Source: Fratercula arctica
Lineage: Eukaryota; Chordata; Aves; Charadriiformes; Alcidae
Direction of reading: 5' to 3'
NCBI GenBank assembly: GCA_947846985.1
Contig: CANTUZ010000026.1
Coordinates: forward strand, 53,240,730-53,304,729
DNA: 64,000 nucleotides
Shown here: positions 34,839 through 47,828 of the stretch, one piece after another
Position numbering within the stretch: the first letter of the stretch is position 1
Layout of the letters: every line of letters begins with the position of its first letter
Program-made: the position numbers and the translations under genes
Notes under the pieces: model-generated
Told to the model about the DNA's origin: nothing
Database searches by the model: none
What the model saw: only the letters and a program-made list of their open reading frames with translations

Positions 34839-37800
34839 GAATATGGACCATTTCCTGATGTGGTGCCAACTACAAAGCTTGCTCTTATATGGTTGAATTT
34901 ATAAATCTAATTTAGAAATGGACCCTGTTGGTTTCCCATTTGCTGTGTTTTCATAATGCTGTCATCCATCTGACTCTTGGTGGCATTTATATTGCTATAA
35001 AGTAGGGATCAGCAAAGTCCATTCTTTAAATTAGTTTTGTCATCTAAACTTATAATTCTGATGTGAGCAACTCAGCCAAAGATGTCTAATTTTATCAATT
35101 TCATTCAGTGCTCTCATCAAAGTTTTACACAGACCAGTAAATTTGGCAGAGAGATTAGCTCAACTGTAATTGAAATATATTGCATTTCCTTCATTCAACA
35201 GGATTCAAAATGAGAAACATTTGGCTAATCAAAGAAGTCAATGAGAAAGCAAAAATCTGAAAGAGAAAGACTCTTTTTTATTGTTACACAGGAGACTTAA
35301 AGAAGAGAATAACATGTGAAAAGGTGGGGAAGAATTAGGTTTAATCCTGTATATGCCAGGTTCATTTGCTTTACTTTTTCCACAGAAGAACTAGGACTGT
35401 TAAATCATCTGACTATTTCACAAAAATACACAGCATTTGTTAGTATTACTCCTCTAAATGTGAGATAATTATGTAATATTTATAGCAAGGCTTCACAGCA
35501 AAAAATGTGTGTCAATGTGTCTTTAAATTTTTCTATTTGTTGACTTTTTCTGTTTCTGGAGTCAAGTCATATCAGTATGGGTATGTTTTTTAATTAGCAG
35601 ATTGGTTGTCTGTCATAGCATTTGGAGACTGAGGTGCTTTATTTAGCTGATTGTGGTTATTTTATTTGGCTTTAGATTGGCTTGCTGCTATCAGATGTTG
35701 TAAGATTATCTTTATTGTTGTTGGTTTTTGTTTTGCATAGCGACCTCCAGCCCCTGTCCAGAAGATTCATATCTGGTGAGGTCAGACCTCAAGGGATATT
35801 TTACTAATATCCTTCATCATAAGCTTTTTCATAATTGATGTAAGCTGTGTTACTTGGTAAAAAGTAATTACCTGAGGCTGGATAAAAAAAAAAAAAACAA
35901 AACAAAACTTAATGAGAATTTTGTAAATGTCCAGACAATAACAGGGGCTTTGTAGTTAATACCTGATGTTGCTATGCAAGCACAGTTGAGCTGTTTAAGT
36001 TTAGGAATAATTAGGTTTGAACTTTCCTTAAAATGGCTCTAAAAGGTGTTTACCTTTATGAGGTCTTAATTCTTTCAAATCAATAATAATTGTTAACAAA
36101 TAAATATAAGTATCTTTAAAGATGCCTGAAATTGAGATTCTTAAACAGCAGATGTTCCACACAACATTTTGCTTAGGATCTCCTAGGATGTAGGCAAATG
36201 CTTGCTTTCAGGAACATGCATGTTCTCTGGGGAAACTCCGTGTTAACATCACTATATCTTGTAGTCACACACACTTTCCCACAAGATGAGACATCTGAAA
36301 ATAATACAGGGTTTTGGTTTTGTGTTGGATCTGTCTGGGATCGAGTTATGCCATAAAAAGCAGCAGGGCTAGCACACCAGTTTCATACTTATTAATATCC
36401 ACTTACCTAACAAAGTTACTCATTACTTCAGCTTTCTCTCATTGAATTTTCAACATGTTAAAATGGAAAGAAAAAAAAAAAGTTAAAACACTGGTACTCT
36501 TTGGTACTCTACTATAGAACTCCTCTAAAACTCCTGCAAAACAGGAGTCCTAAATTACAGTCTCCAGATCCTCATGGTATTAGATTTAAATGCTCCATCT
36601 GCACACACGCACTCCCTACCACAAGGCCAGGAACAGTGTCCACTGCTACTGATGATGGCATCCCAAAGGCTGCAGAATTTGGGAACAGTCTATGAAATTT
36701 AAAAGAAATTACACTTTTCAACCTGCTCCCAGTCCAGCAACACATATAGGCTGTGCTTAATCGTAGACAGAGGAGTAGTCATATTACTCTTATACTCCTG
36801 TACTCACAGCGAAGCAAGAGATTAAATATTGTGTCACAGGGGACTCAGCAAATTTCAGTATTAAATGATACATGTTTTCTGCATGTTGTCTTAATCATGC
36901 TAGGTAATGGGTATAATTTTTGTTAAACTCCATCCAGGCTGAACCCACCTCGTCATTTCTTCTAGCCTTCAAGTGGCTATTCAGACTGTAATGACTTACT
37001 AACAACATCAGCCTCAAACAAATTTGAATGGTTACCCTTAGAGCTGAAAGACTGTCTCCTACTACCATACTATCAGTTCTTCCATTGCTTAGCCCCATCT
37101 TTTACTTTTTCACTAGGGTAAATATAGCTGAATTTGTGATCAGCTTACACTGGCAACATGGATAAGGGAGTGATTTGGGGAGGTTTATGCACAAAAGTAA
37201 ATCTCCTCAGTATGAGTTGAAGTTTCATCTCCAAGAGGGTTCCTCTGAATACAGCTGCTCTACCTGACCCTTCCAAAATTTAATATGTCATCAAATTGGC
37301 TATTATCAGTCCTGAAAATGTGACTTCTTAAAAAAATGCTTCCAGAAATTGCAATGCAAAAATGAAAATAACAAGCACATGAAGCTATGGTAGTTACGGT
37401 GACACTAAGCCAAATTTGCCCTTGGTGTAACCCCAGTGGAGTCAGTGGAATCAAGACAACCACATACTTGGACCTATGCTTCCTGTCTTTACTGGAAAAT
37501 TTGAGTCCAGACAAACAACTTAGTCCTTTAAACTGGTACTTATTAAGGGGAAATACTTTTCAAACCACCCCAAGGGCCTCAGAAGGTTACATAGGTTATG
37601 AGGAATTATACATCTGTACAAAGCTATGGGATATTGCACACCTTTAAACTCATGGTAGTTCTTGGAGTACTTGATTATTTGCTCTGACAGCTGAAGGGCA
37701 TTTAATGTGGGAGAATGTTATTTTTATACTTACTGAAATACAGGTGTGTAAAACAAGTCATATATGTGACTGTGATCATAGTGACGGATTATGTATCCAT

Positions 37801-38533
37801 ATGCAGAACTGGAGTGCAAGGAAAGAGACATACATGATGTCCACCGATACTTCATTCTTACCTGTAAATCCTATGTTTGGAATATCTCCAGGGTCTTCTA
37901 AAACCTGACTACATCCATGCACTCGACATATCAACATATATTCCTACTTATACTTATCTATGAAAGGTGGCTGTACATTTCATGTGATTTGCAATTCAAA
38001 TGCTAAAGAGGAATTAATAGGAGAGTTCAAAAAGAGAGATAATGGGACTATTTTGCATGTAGGCTTGTGGTTAATTTTAGGTATATTCCATATAGAATAT
38101 CATACATGTCCCACGTAATGAATCACACACTATCTTCTCAACAAAGCAAGGTTTCTCAAGAGGAAAATTGACTGCAATATAAGCAAAAATAAAGATAAAA
38201 TATGGAAGATAGAACCTTTCAGAATAATGATCTTTTGACTCTTTTTTTTTTTTTTTTTAGTGTGGTTTAAAGAAAAGCCAGAAGCTCAGGTGAATGGGAA
38301 ATTAACAATAATGGGAGATGTCCACTCAGCTATAACCCAAATTTTAATTAATCCAAGATTTATGCCAGGCACCTAGCTTGTGATATGACCCCTGGAAATA
38401 TCTACAGCTGTTGCTGCAGTGAAGAACATGTTCACTATTTGCTAAGTCTCCACAGGTAAAATATAAAGGAGATAAATCATAGTTATGGCTACAATCAAGG
38501 TGTCTAGGAACTATGACCTGGGAAACTGATAAC

Positions 38534-38556
38534 CACACGCACACACACACACACAC
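38534..38556. repeat. (CA)n microsatellite
   Basis: About eleven CA units with one G interruption. Confidence 0.9.
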
Positions 38557-39238
38557 TTCCATTGAATTGCAATAAATACTAAGACTGGTACTAGATGTAG
38601 TGCTTTATTTGGGTAGCCATAATTTCCAGATTATTAACCTAATCATTTAAAAAGAACTCTTCACAGCATTAATCCCATTTAAATTTAAGATGGAAACACT
38701 CAGAAGAGGAGAAGCTCTATTAGCTGCACAATGTGAAGCAAATGGGAATACAGAATGGAGCTGAGTTAAAATCAGAAAGAAAGTGGAACTTTCTATAGGC
38801 ATTAGTTAGCCCCTAAGTATCAAGCAAAGCAGCAGTTTACTTTGTGGTCTTCCTTGACAACATACCCAGCATGATCTGAGATTGAAGTCAATCTCTACAT
38901 TTAATAAAGTGCCATAGAAATCAGCTGAAGATGCACAATATGAAAATCATTCTGAGGTAGGAAGCATGGTAAGATGTGTCATTACATAAAAATAGGTCTA
39001 GATCTTCGTAACCTATCAGTGTTAAAGATCTAATTGCACTGAAGTAGCAGAACTCCTATGGAATAAAATAGTACGTGACTGCCTCTATGTTATCCACACA
39101 TATAACAATAAATACTATAGTTGATATATATCATATATTAGCAGTATAAATGTAAAAGGAATCATTAAGGCCATGTAATAGGCTTGAGTTTGATGTTTAC
39201 TAGTCTTTGAATAATGATTTTAAATTTTAATATTTTAT

Positions 39239-39786
39239 ATGATTGTACTGGGTCTTGTTGGGGGTGGAGTTAATTTTCTTCATAGCGGCCCATATGGCAC
39301 TGTGTTTTAGACTGGTGAGCAGAGCAGTGTTGGTAACAAACCAATGTTGTATCTGTTGCTGAACAGTACTTGCACAGCATCAAGACCTTCTCTGTTTCTC
39401 AACCTGCCCCTCCAGTGAGTAGGTTGGGCAGAGACACAGCTGGGACAGATGACCCGAACTGACCAAAGGGCTATTCCATACCATACGACATCACAATCAG
39501 TAATAAAAGTTCACGGAAAGGAGGAGGAAGGGGGGACACTCACAGTTATGACATTTGTCTTCCCAAGCAAACGATACCCATGCTGAGGTCCTGCTTTCCT
39601 GGAAATGACTAAGCACCTGCCTGACGATGGGCAGTAGGGATGAATTCTTTACTTTCTTTTGCTTGCACAAACAGGTTTGTTTTCCTTTATCTCAATCCAT
39701 GTGTTTCTCTCACTTTCATCCTTCTGATTCTTTCAGTGACTTGATGGGAGTTTATCTGCTGGCCAGGGTCAACCCACTGCAATGAT
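39239..39786 (+). mobile_element. Solo LTR of avian ERV (ERVL-like), sense, perfect 5-bp target duplication
   Basis: The LTR proper is 39244-39781 (538 bp). It starts TGTACTGGGTC and ends GGTCAACCCACTGCA. ATGAT occurs immediately on both sides (39239-39243 and 39782-39786). Internal blocks match the copy at 27.7 kb: GGAGTTAATTTTCTTC, GACCCGAACTGACCAAAGG, CCATACCATACGACATCA, AGTAATAAAAGTTC in the TATA position, GGAGGAGGAAGGGGGGACA, and TTTATCTCAATCC. It is about 60 bp shorter than the other copy. No internal viral genes remain. Confidence 0.93.
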
Positions 39787-41940
39787 TTTGCCTGCTTGTG
39801 CAAACATAAAGCGTCAACATAGGGACTCCCAAAAATAAATCATGTTGTCCTAACTCCACTATTCTGAGTTGGATAGGAAAAGCCTTAATATGCTACATCA
39901 CCATAAATTAGACCAGACACGCACACACGTGAGAAGCTAGGACAGCTCCATTTAAGGTCTTAACGACTCTGAAATAGGAGTTCATTATAAATTCATCTCA
40001 ATTCTAATCTACTGAGCTGATTTACTCAGGTTCAGCTCTGTTGAGTACATGTCCATCTCTTCACACATAGGACAACTGGAAATATGTGTAAAATAGTTCT
40101 TTCCTTGAATATAGAGAGAGGCATCACATGTAGTTTTCTGTTCCAAAAGTTTCAACAAGAGTCTGAGATATGGACTGGAAAATTTAGGATCTATGAAGCT
40201 GTGAGTCAGCTAATTATTAAAAACAAGGGATCACATTTATTTAAGTTTCTTGACTCAGATTTCAAATGTGTCTATCCTAGAAAGGAACATAAAAACTTGG
40301 TTCAGAAATTCAAACAGTTTTGAATTATACAAAATAACATATTTTTAATTGTAGTGGGAATATCACAATATATTTCAATCACTATAATTAATGTTTAAAA
40401 GTTATTAATATCCTAAAAAGAAGGAAACAAAACATGGCAAAAATGTGAAATGCAACGTCAATTGTACAAAACAGGCAAAAAATATTTTGCAGGACCAGAA
40501 ATAATGTGTGTTGATGCTTGCCATTTTAGAAGACTGTATAAAAAGAAAGCTGTTCTTTAACATCTTTTTTAATGATCTGAGAGAGTAAGTAAGAGGGCAT
40601 CCTAGTGAAATCTGCATAATAAGCCTAACTAGCAAGTGTTATAAATGTTTCTGTGGAGCACAATGAGATATAGAAATCCGACAAGAAAAGAAGTATGGGT
40701 GGAAAATAATAAAGTAAGATTCAATTTGAAAAGATGCTAGATAGTATGTCTAGGGAAAAAAAGTAATCTTGAAAAAGTGATAAAAACAAGCAGACAGGAA
40801 CAGAGAAACCCGGAGAGCAATAGAGACAGTAAAGATCTGAGGGTGATAGCAGAAAGAAATTTAGACATGATTTCACATAACATTTCACTAGAAAGGGCGA
40901 AAGGAGTTCTGGGATGCTCTGTAGAAGCAATGTGATAACAGGTCTTGCCTATACTGCTCCAGTATGACCACATTTAGGATATTGAGTTCAGTTCTGGACA
41001 ACTCACTACTAGGAAGATATTGACAGGATCTCAGAGGACAGAGACAAAAAGAAATGGAAAACTGAAAGGTTGTTTTATAAGAAAACTGAAGGAACTAAAC
41101 CAATATAAATAACAAGACTAAGTGATACCCAGAACATTAACATCATAGTAATCTGCACACACTGAAAGAGCATGAACATCTTCAGGAGAACAGAACTACT
41201 TAGGGGAAGGTTAAAGGTATAGATAGAATTAAGTACATGAAATGTTGAACCAGAGTGTTTCTTTCAGCTAAAACATTTTATGCAGTACTCTGTGGAAGAG
41301 TATCTGAAGTACAGAAGGGAAAAGACACCACTTTAAATACTCAAAACTAGATTAGAGAAGAAGTACAGCCACCAGATTATCTGATGTCTTTTTCTTCAAA
41401 GGTTCTCCCAGCTTTTTCAATATCTCTTTCTAAGGTTGAAATGCTATCAGCCAGCTTCTGCATTTCTGTCATGCATACATGGAGCATTTGATTCGATTCC
41501 TCATATAATCACAGTCTTGAAAAGCTTTACAGTTTTCACTGTTCTTTTGTCTGCACCTTTGAATTTGCAACTACTGCCATGAAAAAAAACCCTGCAAAAT
41601 AAGAGAAGGGCATTCCCATGGTTTAAACTGCTTAATGGAATTTAGGGATTAGAAATGAAAAGGATATGAATGACAGAATAGTGAAGCAACTTTACAGCAG
41701 GATTTTTTTTAAACCTTCATACTGTTTTCAAAAAAGTTTCACGTAACTGTGTCTTTCTTCATTGTATCATCAGTGTGTATATAAATAAAATATATCATTA
41801 GCATAAAATATTTTACTTTTTTTATACTCTCTCTCTGACTTCGAGAACTAGCCTTAAGGTAGGTGTAAAATGGCCTTAATTTGACAAAGAATCAGACCCA
41901 CAAAGACAGCAACCAACAAGCAAAGTTATTTTGAAATGTT

Positions 41941-41982
41941 CATTCTGTTGCCTTTCAAGCAACAGTCATTCTGTTGCCTTTC
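41941..41982. repeat. Local duplication of CATTCTGTTGCCTTTC
   Basis: The 16-base word occurs at 41941-41956 and again at 41967-41982, perfectly, separated by ten bases (AAGCAACAGT). Confidence 0.9.
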
Positions 41983-44808
41983 CATGATAAGAAGAAAGGG
42001 ACAAACAGAACCATCCAACCCTGCCAGGTTATGGCATGAAAATCGTTGTTACCAAAGTTGGAAACCTTATTGCTGAATTTCTTAGCAATGAAAATACACT
42101 GTATGTGAAGCAAAGGTAGATGAAAATGATACTGGAACTAATACAGCCTATTAATTCCAGGAAAACAATACTGCTGCTTTGTCATACCCTTTGTTGAGTT
42201 TCTTTGTTTAAGTTTTAATGGTCATGAATGGAGTTATTCTTAAAGCACAACTCTACTGTGTACTGTAACCACAAGTGCCACATGAGATTACACATTTTGC
42301 TTTCAAAATACAAACTTACTCAGCTTCAGTTAGTCTGCTGTCATACTTCTAGCTTCCAAGATGAAGAATGCAAGATGCCTCCACTCCAGGGCAAAGAATC
42401 TTCATTGCCCACATTCACCATCAATTTGTAACCCTCTCTTCCTGTTCCTTTTAACATGTACAGGAAGCTTTTACCATGTGAGAAGGGATGCTGACAGCAG
42501 TTTGAACACAACTGAAAAGTAAAAAGCTGTTCCCTATTGCCTAAAGCACACAACAGACAGTTAGGACTAGAGAAACACAACACTGAGCACTAATATGGCA
42601 GCTAAGAAACTCCCTGATGAGTATTTCCTGGCCAGGCAGCCATCAGTCAGGTAGGGGAAGGATAGCAACGTCTTTGCTCCTTGTGGCAGTGTTGCTGAAT
42701 TGCCACCTTCCAATTCCCCATTTGCTTTTTTTTAACCTAGAATTTTATATCATCTGACAGGAATGCTTTTTCTCTTGAATCCTTGGGCTGCTAAATAGCT
42801 CTATCTGAACAGTCATAGCTCTGCCTGCAATGTCACCAATCTTATTGTACGTGGCTCTACTCTAGGAACTTCCTCACAGCTTGGCAATTTCCTCGGCAGC
42901 CTGAGCCAAGGTTAAACAGCTGAGCCATGTCAAAACTCACCTTCAATGACAGGCAGATGAAGCTCTAGCAGGAAGGTTAATGTACCCTGTTGCTTCTACA
43001 AAATGGGCTTAGCCTCCAACATGTACAACTCAGAGAAGGACCCTCACCTCAAAATTCCTTCTACAGCTTACTTTTGGAAGACCCATCTTAAAAGGTGTTC
43101 CTACAGGTTGCTGCTATTTTCTGAAATCCCCTCAATTGTCTATATATGGTGTTTTTAATACAATCAGTGACAATATTTTGGGGGTTTGTAACAGAGTAGC
43201 TGATGTGCTTCAGCCTGGTTGTCTCCTGTCTATCCCTGTTAACCAGATTGCTTGGATGTGAAGCTGTGTGTTTGACTGAGACTTGCTAATAGTTTGTCAT
43301 CAACTCATTTGAATGTTGTAATTGTTTCTGCCTTACAAGACCAAAAATATACATGCATGCAGAAAGTGCACAACAAACTGGAACAGACACATAACTATCA
43401 ATTTAAAAAATGTGCTGGCAAAAAAAGACTGATTGCTTTCCCCATCCTTTCCCATCACAATATGCTCATGATCTCCCCAAATAGGCATACGTGCAATATG
43501 ACCCCTTACACAATTCAACTTATTAGAAACAGCAATTTCTGACTATTTAAAAGACCTGAGTAAGAAGAAAACATCTGCCAGTGTTCTGTAGGGAACGTCA
43601 GCCTTAGGAAACTAAAAAACCCTGAGGTCACATGGCATATGCCTCCTATAGCCCTGGGGTATAAAAGTGACTCAATTATGTTCTATGTATCATAATGATT
43701 GTTGATCTTCAGTAAAACTCTTCTTTTGCCATTCCGTCTGCCAATATTTTGTGCTGAAGAGAATGTTCTTTTCTAGTTCTATGATCTAAAAGCATAAGAA
43801 TGAAAATCCAGGTTTAGCATCTTGTATTCAAGCCAATACATTAGTGAGACAAAGGGACATTGTGAGCAGAATGGAGGTAATATTCAGAGACTGATGAACT
43901 TTCCTACTAGTTCCAATTTTTATGGATGGGATTTTTTTTCCATACTGCAACATTCTTGCCTGAATTTCTTTAGTTTCATTTACATCTAGGCCTAAAGTCC
44001 CTTCTAGCGTAGATTAAGTAATAAAAGGTGACATAAAATGTAACAGATTGAATCAGAAGAGGTCAGTCACATCTGATACACAAAAAGTTCAATAAGTGAG
44101 GGTTTGAACTTCTGAATTCATTGTACTGAAGCAAGTACTTCTTGCTTCCAGAAGGTATCACAGTGTATTTCTACCTTCTATTGGTCTTGTATGAATACAT
44201 TTGAGTGTTACAGGGTTTTAAATTTAAGAACCTCTGTTTGTGATTTTGGACTCATTCTATTTACTGTCTGGTTTTGACAGCAAGAGCAGCCAAAAAAAAA
44301 CCCAAAAGAGCACATGTGGACTTTATTTGTGCACTTGACTTGTGTTGATATTTTGATTGTAAAACATAGCTTCTCACATTTCTGCTGGAAACACCAACTG
44401 CCAGGAACATGAAAAACTTGACAAACCTGAAAGCATGCAAACATAACATTGAACTATAGTAATGCTTAGAAAAGTGGGAGCAACAAATAGTGAATACAAC
44501 AGGATTTATTTGTTTTAACTTAAAACATATTTACAAAAAACAGTTAAGGAAGTCATTCAGCTTTTATAATGATAAAAAGACGAAACTCTAACACTACAAT
44601 ATCAGTATCAGTCCTGTCTTTCTGTCACTCAGTTGCACCATCTTCATCTTATGATATAGTTTATTCTGCTTTTTTTTAACAATTACCAAAAGGAAACATT
44701 CAAGCATATTTACTTCCTATGCCAATACTTTTCCTTTAACTGTAAATGATCTTGGTATAAACATTGAACATGCTTTTTTGGGGGGGATATATTGTTATAG
44801 TTCTTCAC

Positions 44809-44846
44809 TTTCTCTTTTTTTTTCTTTTTTTTTTTTTTTTTTTTTT
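44809..44846. repeat. T-rich tract
   Basis: A T/C run passes into more than 20 consecutive T residues. Confidence 0.9.
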
Positions 44847-47828
44847 GAGAGATTTGTCAGATTTCTTTATTGATTGAATTTCAGAATATCATGTCAGATC
44901 ATGTATAGCTTGGAGGGCTGACTATTAATCTTAGAAGTTTTATAAGCAAGCAATCTACATACCTGTCAAGAAGATACATCATTTGTCTGCATGGCCATAC
45001 TGCATTTTCTAGACCTTGCAGATTTGAAATGTGATGACCATTCAGAAATTGTATATGCAAGTTCTGTATAAATCACTAGTTGATTGCCTCTGTAAGAGAC
45101 ATAAAGAAAACATAGTCTGGAAATTCTTCTGCCCCTTACTGTGAAAAGAAAAACCAAACCCAAAAAAAAGGTTATTCAGACTCTCGGACCGAACAGAGAA
45201 CTTTACTGATATTAGGTTCATCATATTAACTTCTTTGTATGACCAGAGTCATAGCAATTATATATTAACTCTAGACATAAAACTGCAATGCATAAAAAAT
45301 TGGAACAGTGTTATCACTTGGTAGTTAAGTATTCTCACAGATATTCATTTCTATTTGTTTAGAAATCATTCCAGAGCTTTACCAATCTTTGTCCAAACTT
45401 TCTGCATGGGAATTAATGCATTAACACACATTTTCTGACAACTCAGAATCATCAAGGAGAGATTATATCTTCCTTTTATTCATAATTCCCACTAATGATA
45501 TTCTCCAATGTTTTCCTATTCTAACTATAAAAATAAATTCGAGCAGTCACACAGTATGCCATGGGTCATTTTTGCTTGATGAGCTCTGCAGTAACTTTTA
45601 ATGTAAGCACCCCTACTACAGAAGAAATGTTAGGATTTATGGGAGATGTTCTGACTGTAAAAGTTATGAACTTGATTTAGTATAGTTTTTCATTCAGCAT
45701 TTTTGAATATAAAAAAGTTGATCATTACGTAGCATTTCTGCCACATTTATTGCTTCTTTTTTTTAATTTATCAACATTTTATCATTTTAGAACACAACAC
45801 AAATAAGTGTAATGTAGATTTATTTTAATAATCACTATGACTATTCCCTATATACATGAAAATATCTCTGTTTTTCTTGGGAACCAGGCAGAGACAATAT
45901 TCCTAAACATTTCAGTGCATGTGAAACTCACATTAAGCTCTTATTTGCACTTTGTAAGGGCTTAAATACCTTTGAAATATGCCCTAAGGGTATTTTGAAA
46001 CAAATTTATCATATCACTCTGAGATGCCATGGACACATTTTCTAATATATATTCCTTATAACCTTACTATCATAACAATGATCCATTTTGTCTTATGATG
46101 GCAGTATAAAATGCCTATATAAGTAAACAAAATATTTTTTTATTGAATGAAAATTTCCATTTTCATAAGACTGGTGTCTCTTTTGCAGATGCTAGTTGTG
46201 CACACAAATTTTGCAACTCAGTTATTTTGCCCCCAGTTAAATTAGTCTCCCTGCTGATGTTTGTGAACATGGTCAACAATTCTGGATATTTAGGGTCAAA
46301 ATTAATTTCATAGTTATAAAACATACATACCAGTCTTACAGACAAATCTTTTTTCATGGCTTGTGACCATAGTACAGAACATCAGGTCTTAGTCTTAGTT
46401 CTTTCACATATACGCTCTCAAAATTTGACCTCCAATTTCTGAAATCATACTTTAATACAATACCTACCCACCTACCTGCTCACTTTTTTTTACTAGCCAA
46501 TAACAATATGCTGTCACACACTATGTAAAGCTATGCTATGCACATATTCATATAGTTTTTTTAGTTCCTTTCCTAATATTATTTTTAGACTTGATATAAA
46601 GTTTTCAAGTCAGCCAAAAAGAAGTGATTATCAGAAGCCCAGAGGAAAAGCCTTCTTGTGAATCTTAGCTGCATGTTAGCTGAGGTGTTTTCAGTCGTCT
46701 ACTTTCAAAAGAAAGAAAAAGGCATTTGAGTTTCCACCTCCGGCCCATTGTTTATTTGGCAACTGCAGGAGCAAAGATCAGCCCACAGTGGAGCAAGTCA
46801 AACTGTATTTATTGCTAGGGTCCTATAAACTGAGTCATAATTGGAACTATGAACCTGCAGAGACCCTTGTTAGAGTTTAATGGACTGGCAAGGTCAGCAC
46901 AGCTTTCATAGTGAAAATGAAAGTGCTGTCTCGGAGTTTAATGAGCACAATGACATTTCTGCATGCCCCCAAAAATTCCTGAGAGCATCTGGAGCTAGTT
47001 TGACTTGTTCCAACATTGATTTTTCTTTTTCCTTCTCTCTCATATTTTTTTTTTTTTCCCCGAGGGCAAGCTTGTTTGTGTATGTCTTAAGAGGAGGGAT
47101 ACTTGTTTAGATGGAAAAGTGGTAGGTTTTTTCTTAAGAACGGGTTTTAAAACCAGACTCAGTATCTTCCTCTGGAGAAAATTTAAGTCTAATTCCACCT
47201 TTCAACTCTCTGTATTCCTGATGGGGAAGAGAAAGACAATAACCAGCATAATTGTGAAAGGTTTAGGGTGAATATTGTCAGCGTAATCTTACAAAGAGAG
47301 TTGGATTATTGCTAGGAATTTGGTTCAAACTAAACTACATTCCTTAGTCAAGTATCTGGAAATAATATCCAACTTTTTCCTCTCCATTAACAAAGGCTTA
47401 GCTCACCAGCCATGCTATAAATCCAGACAAAGCCATGGACACACACATTTGTTTATAAAATAATAATAACAAAAAAAAATAAGTAGGAAGAAGCAGAAAA
47501 AAAGCATCTCCTTGCCATCTACAGCAACTTTGATTCCGTGGAATGGCTGCTGTCTTTATATCTCATTAACCAATCTATTCAGAATCATTAGGGCTGGAGG
47601 GCTAATGAAGGCTTCTCTGAGTCTCACAACACCTATTAAAGCAGTCAACAAATCCTTAATGTTGTGAAACTTCCAATTAATTTTTTAAGGTCAGCCTGTC
47701 ACAGTGCAATCAGGAGTACAACTGCGACATACAATTCAATGGAGAACAAGGTTTTAAGGTATTGACTCTCCAAATATTACTCCTTCTGGGTGAAAAAAGA
47801 AAATATCCATTCCTTGGTGCCACGTTAG

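Larger units (their letters stand above)
31336..39238. other. AT-rich spacer, no gene seen
   Basis: No protein family, RNA gene or high-copy repeat was recognised over 7.9 kb. Simple repeats include C11 at 32616-32626, C19 at 34820-34838, T17 at 38242-38258 and (CA)n at 38534-38556. Open frames here (for example 33016-33321 and 33444-33794) show no domain signature. Confidence 0.5.
39787..47828. other. AT-rich spacer, no gene seen
   Basis: No gene was recognised over 8 kb. Contents of note are a 26-bp-period microduplication at 41941-41982, a promoter-like TATAAAA at 43660-43666, a T-rich tract at 44809-44846, and two more complex segments (46735-46975 and 47525-47725) that read like possible regulatory DNA but cannot be tested here. 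Confidence 0.5.

Noticed and set aside
28332..39243. The two LTRs as ends of one provirus
   Set aside because: They are in opposite orientation, each has its own 5-bp target duplication, and no retroviral gene remnants lie between them.
46163..46357. 64-codon minus-strand frame with protein-like composition
   Set aside because: Short, with only a mediocre acceptor-like site and no good donor or recognisable family. Not better than chance in 64 kb read in six frames.
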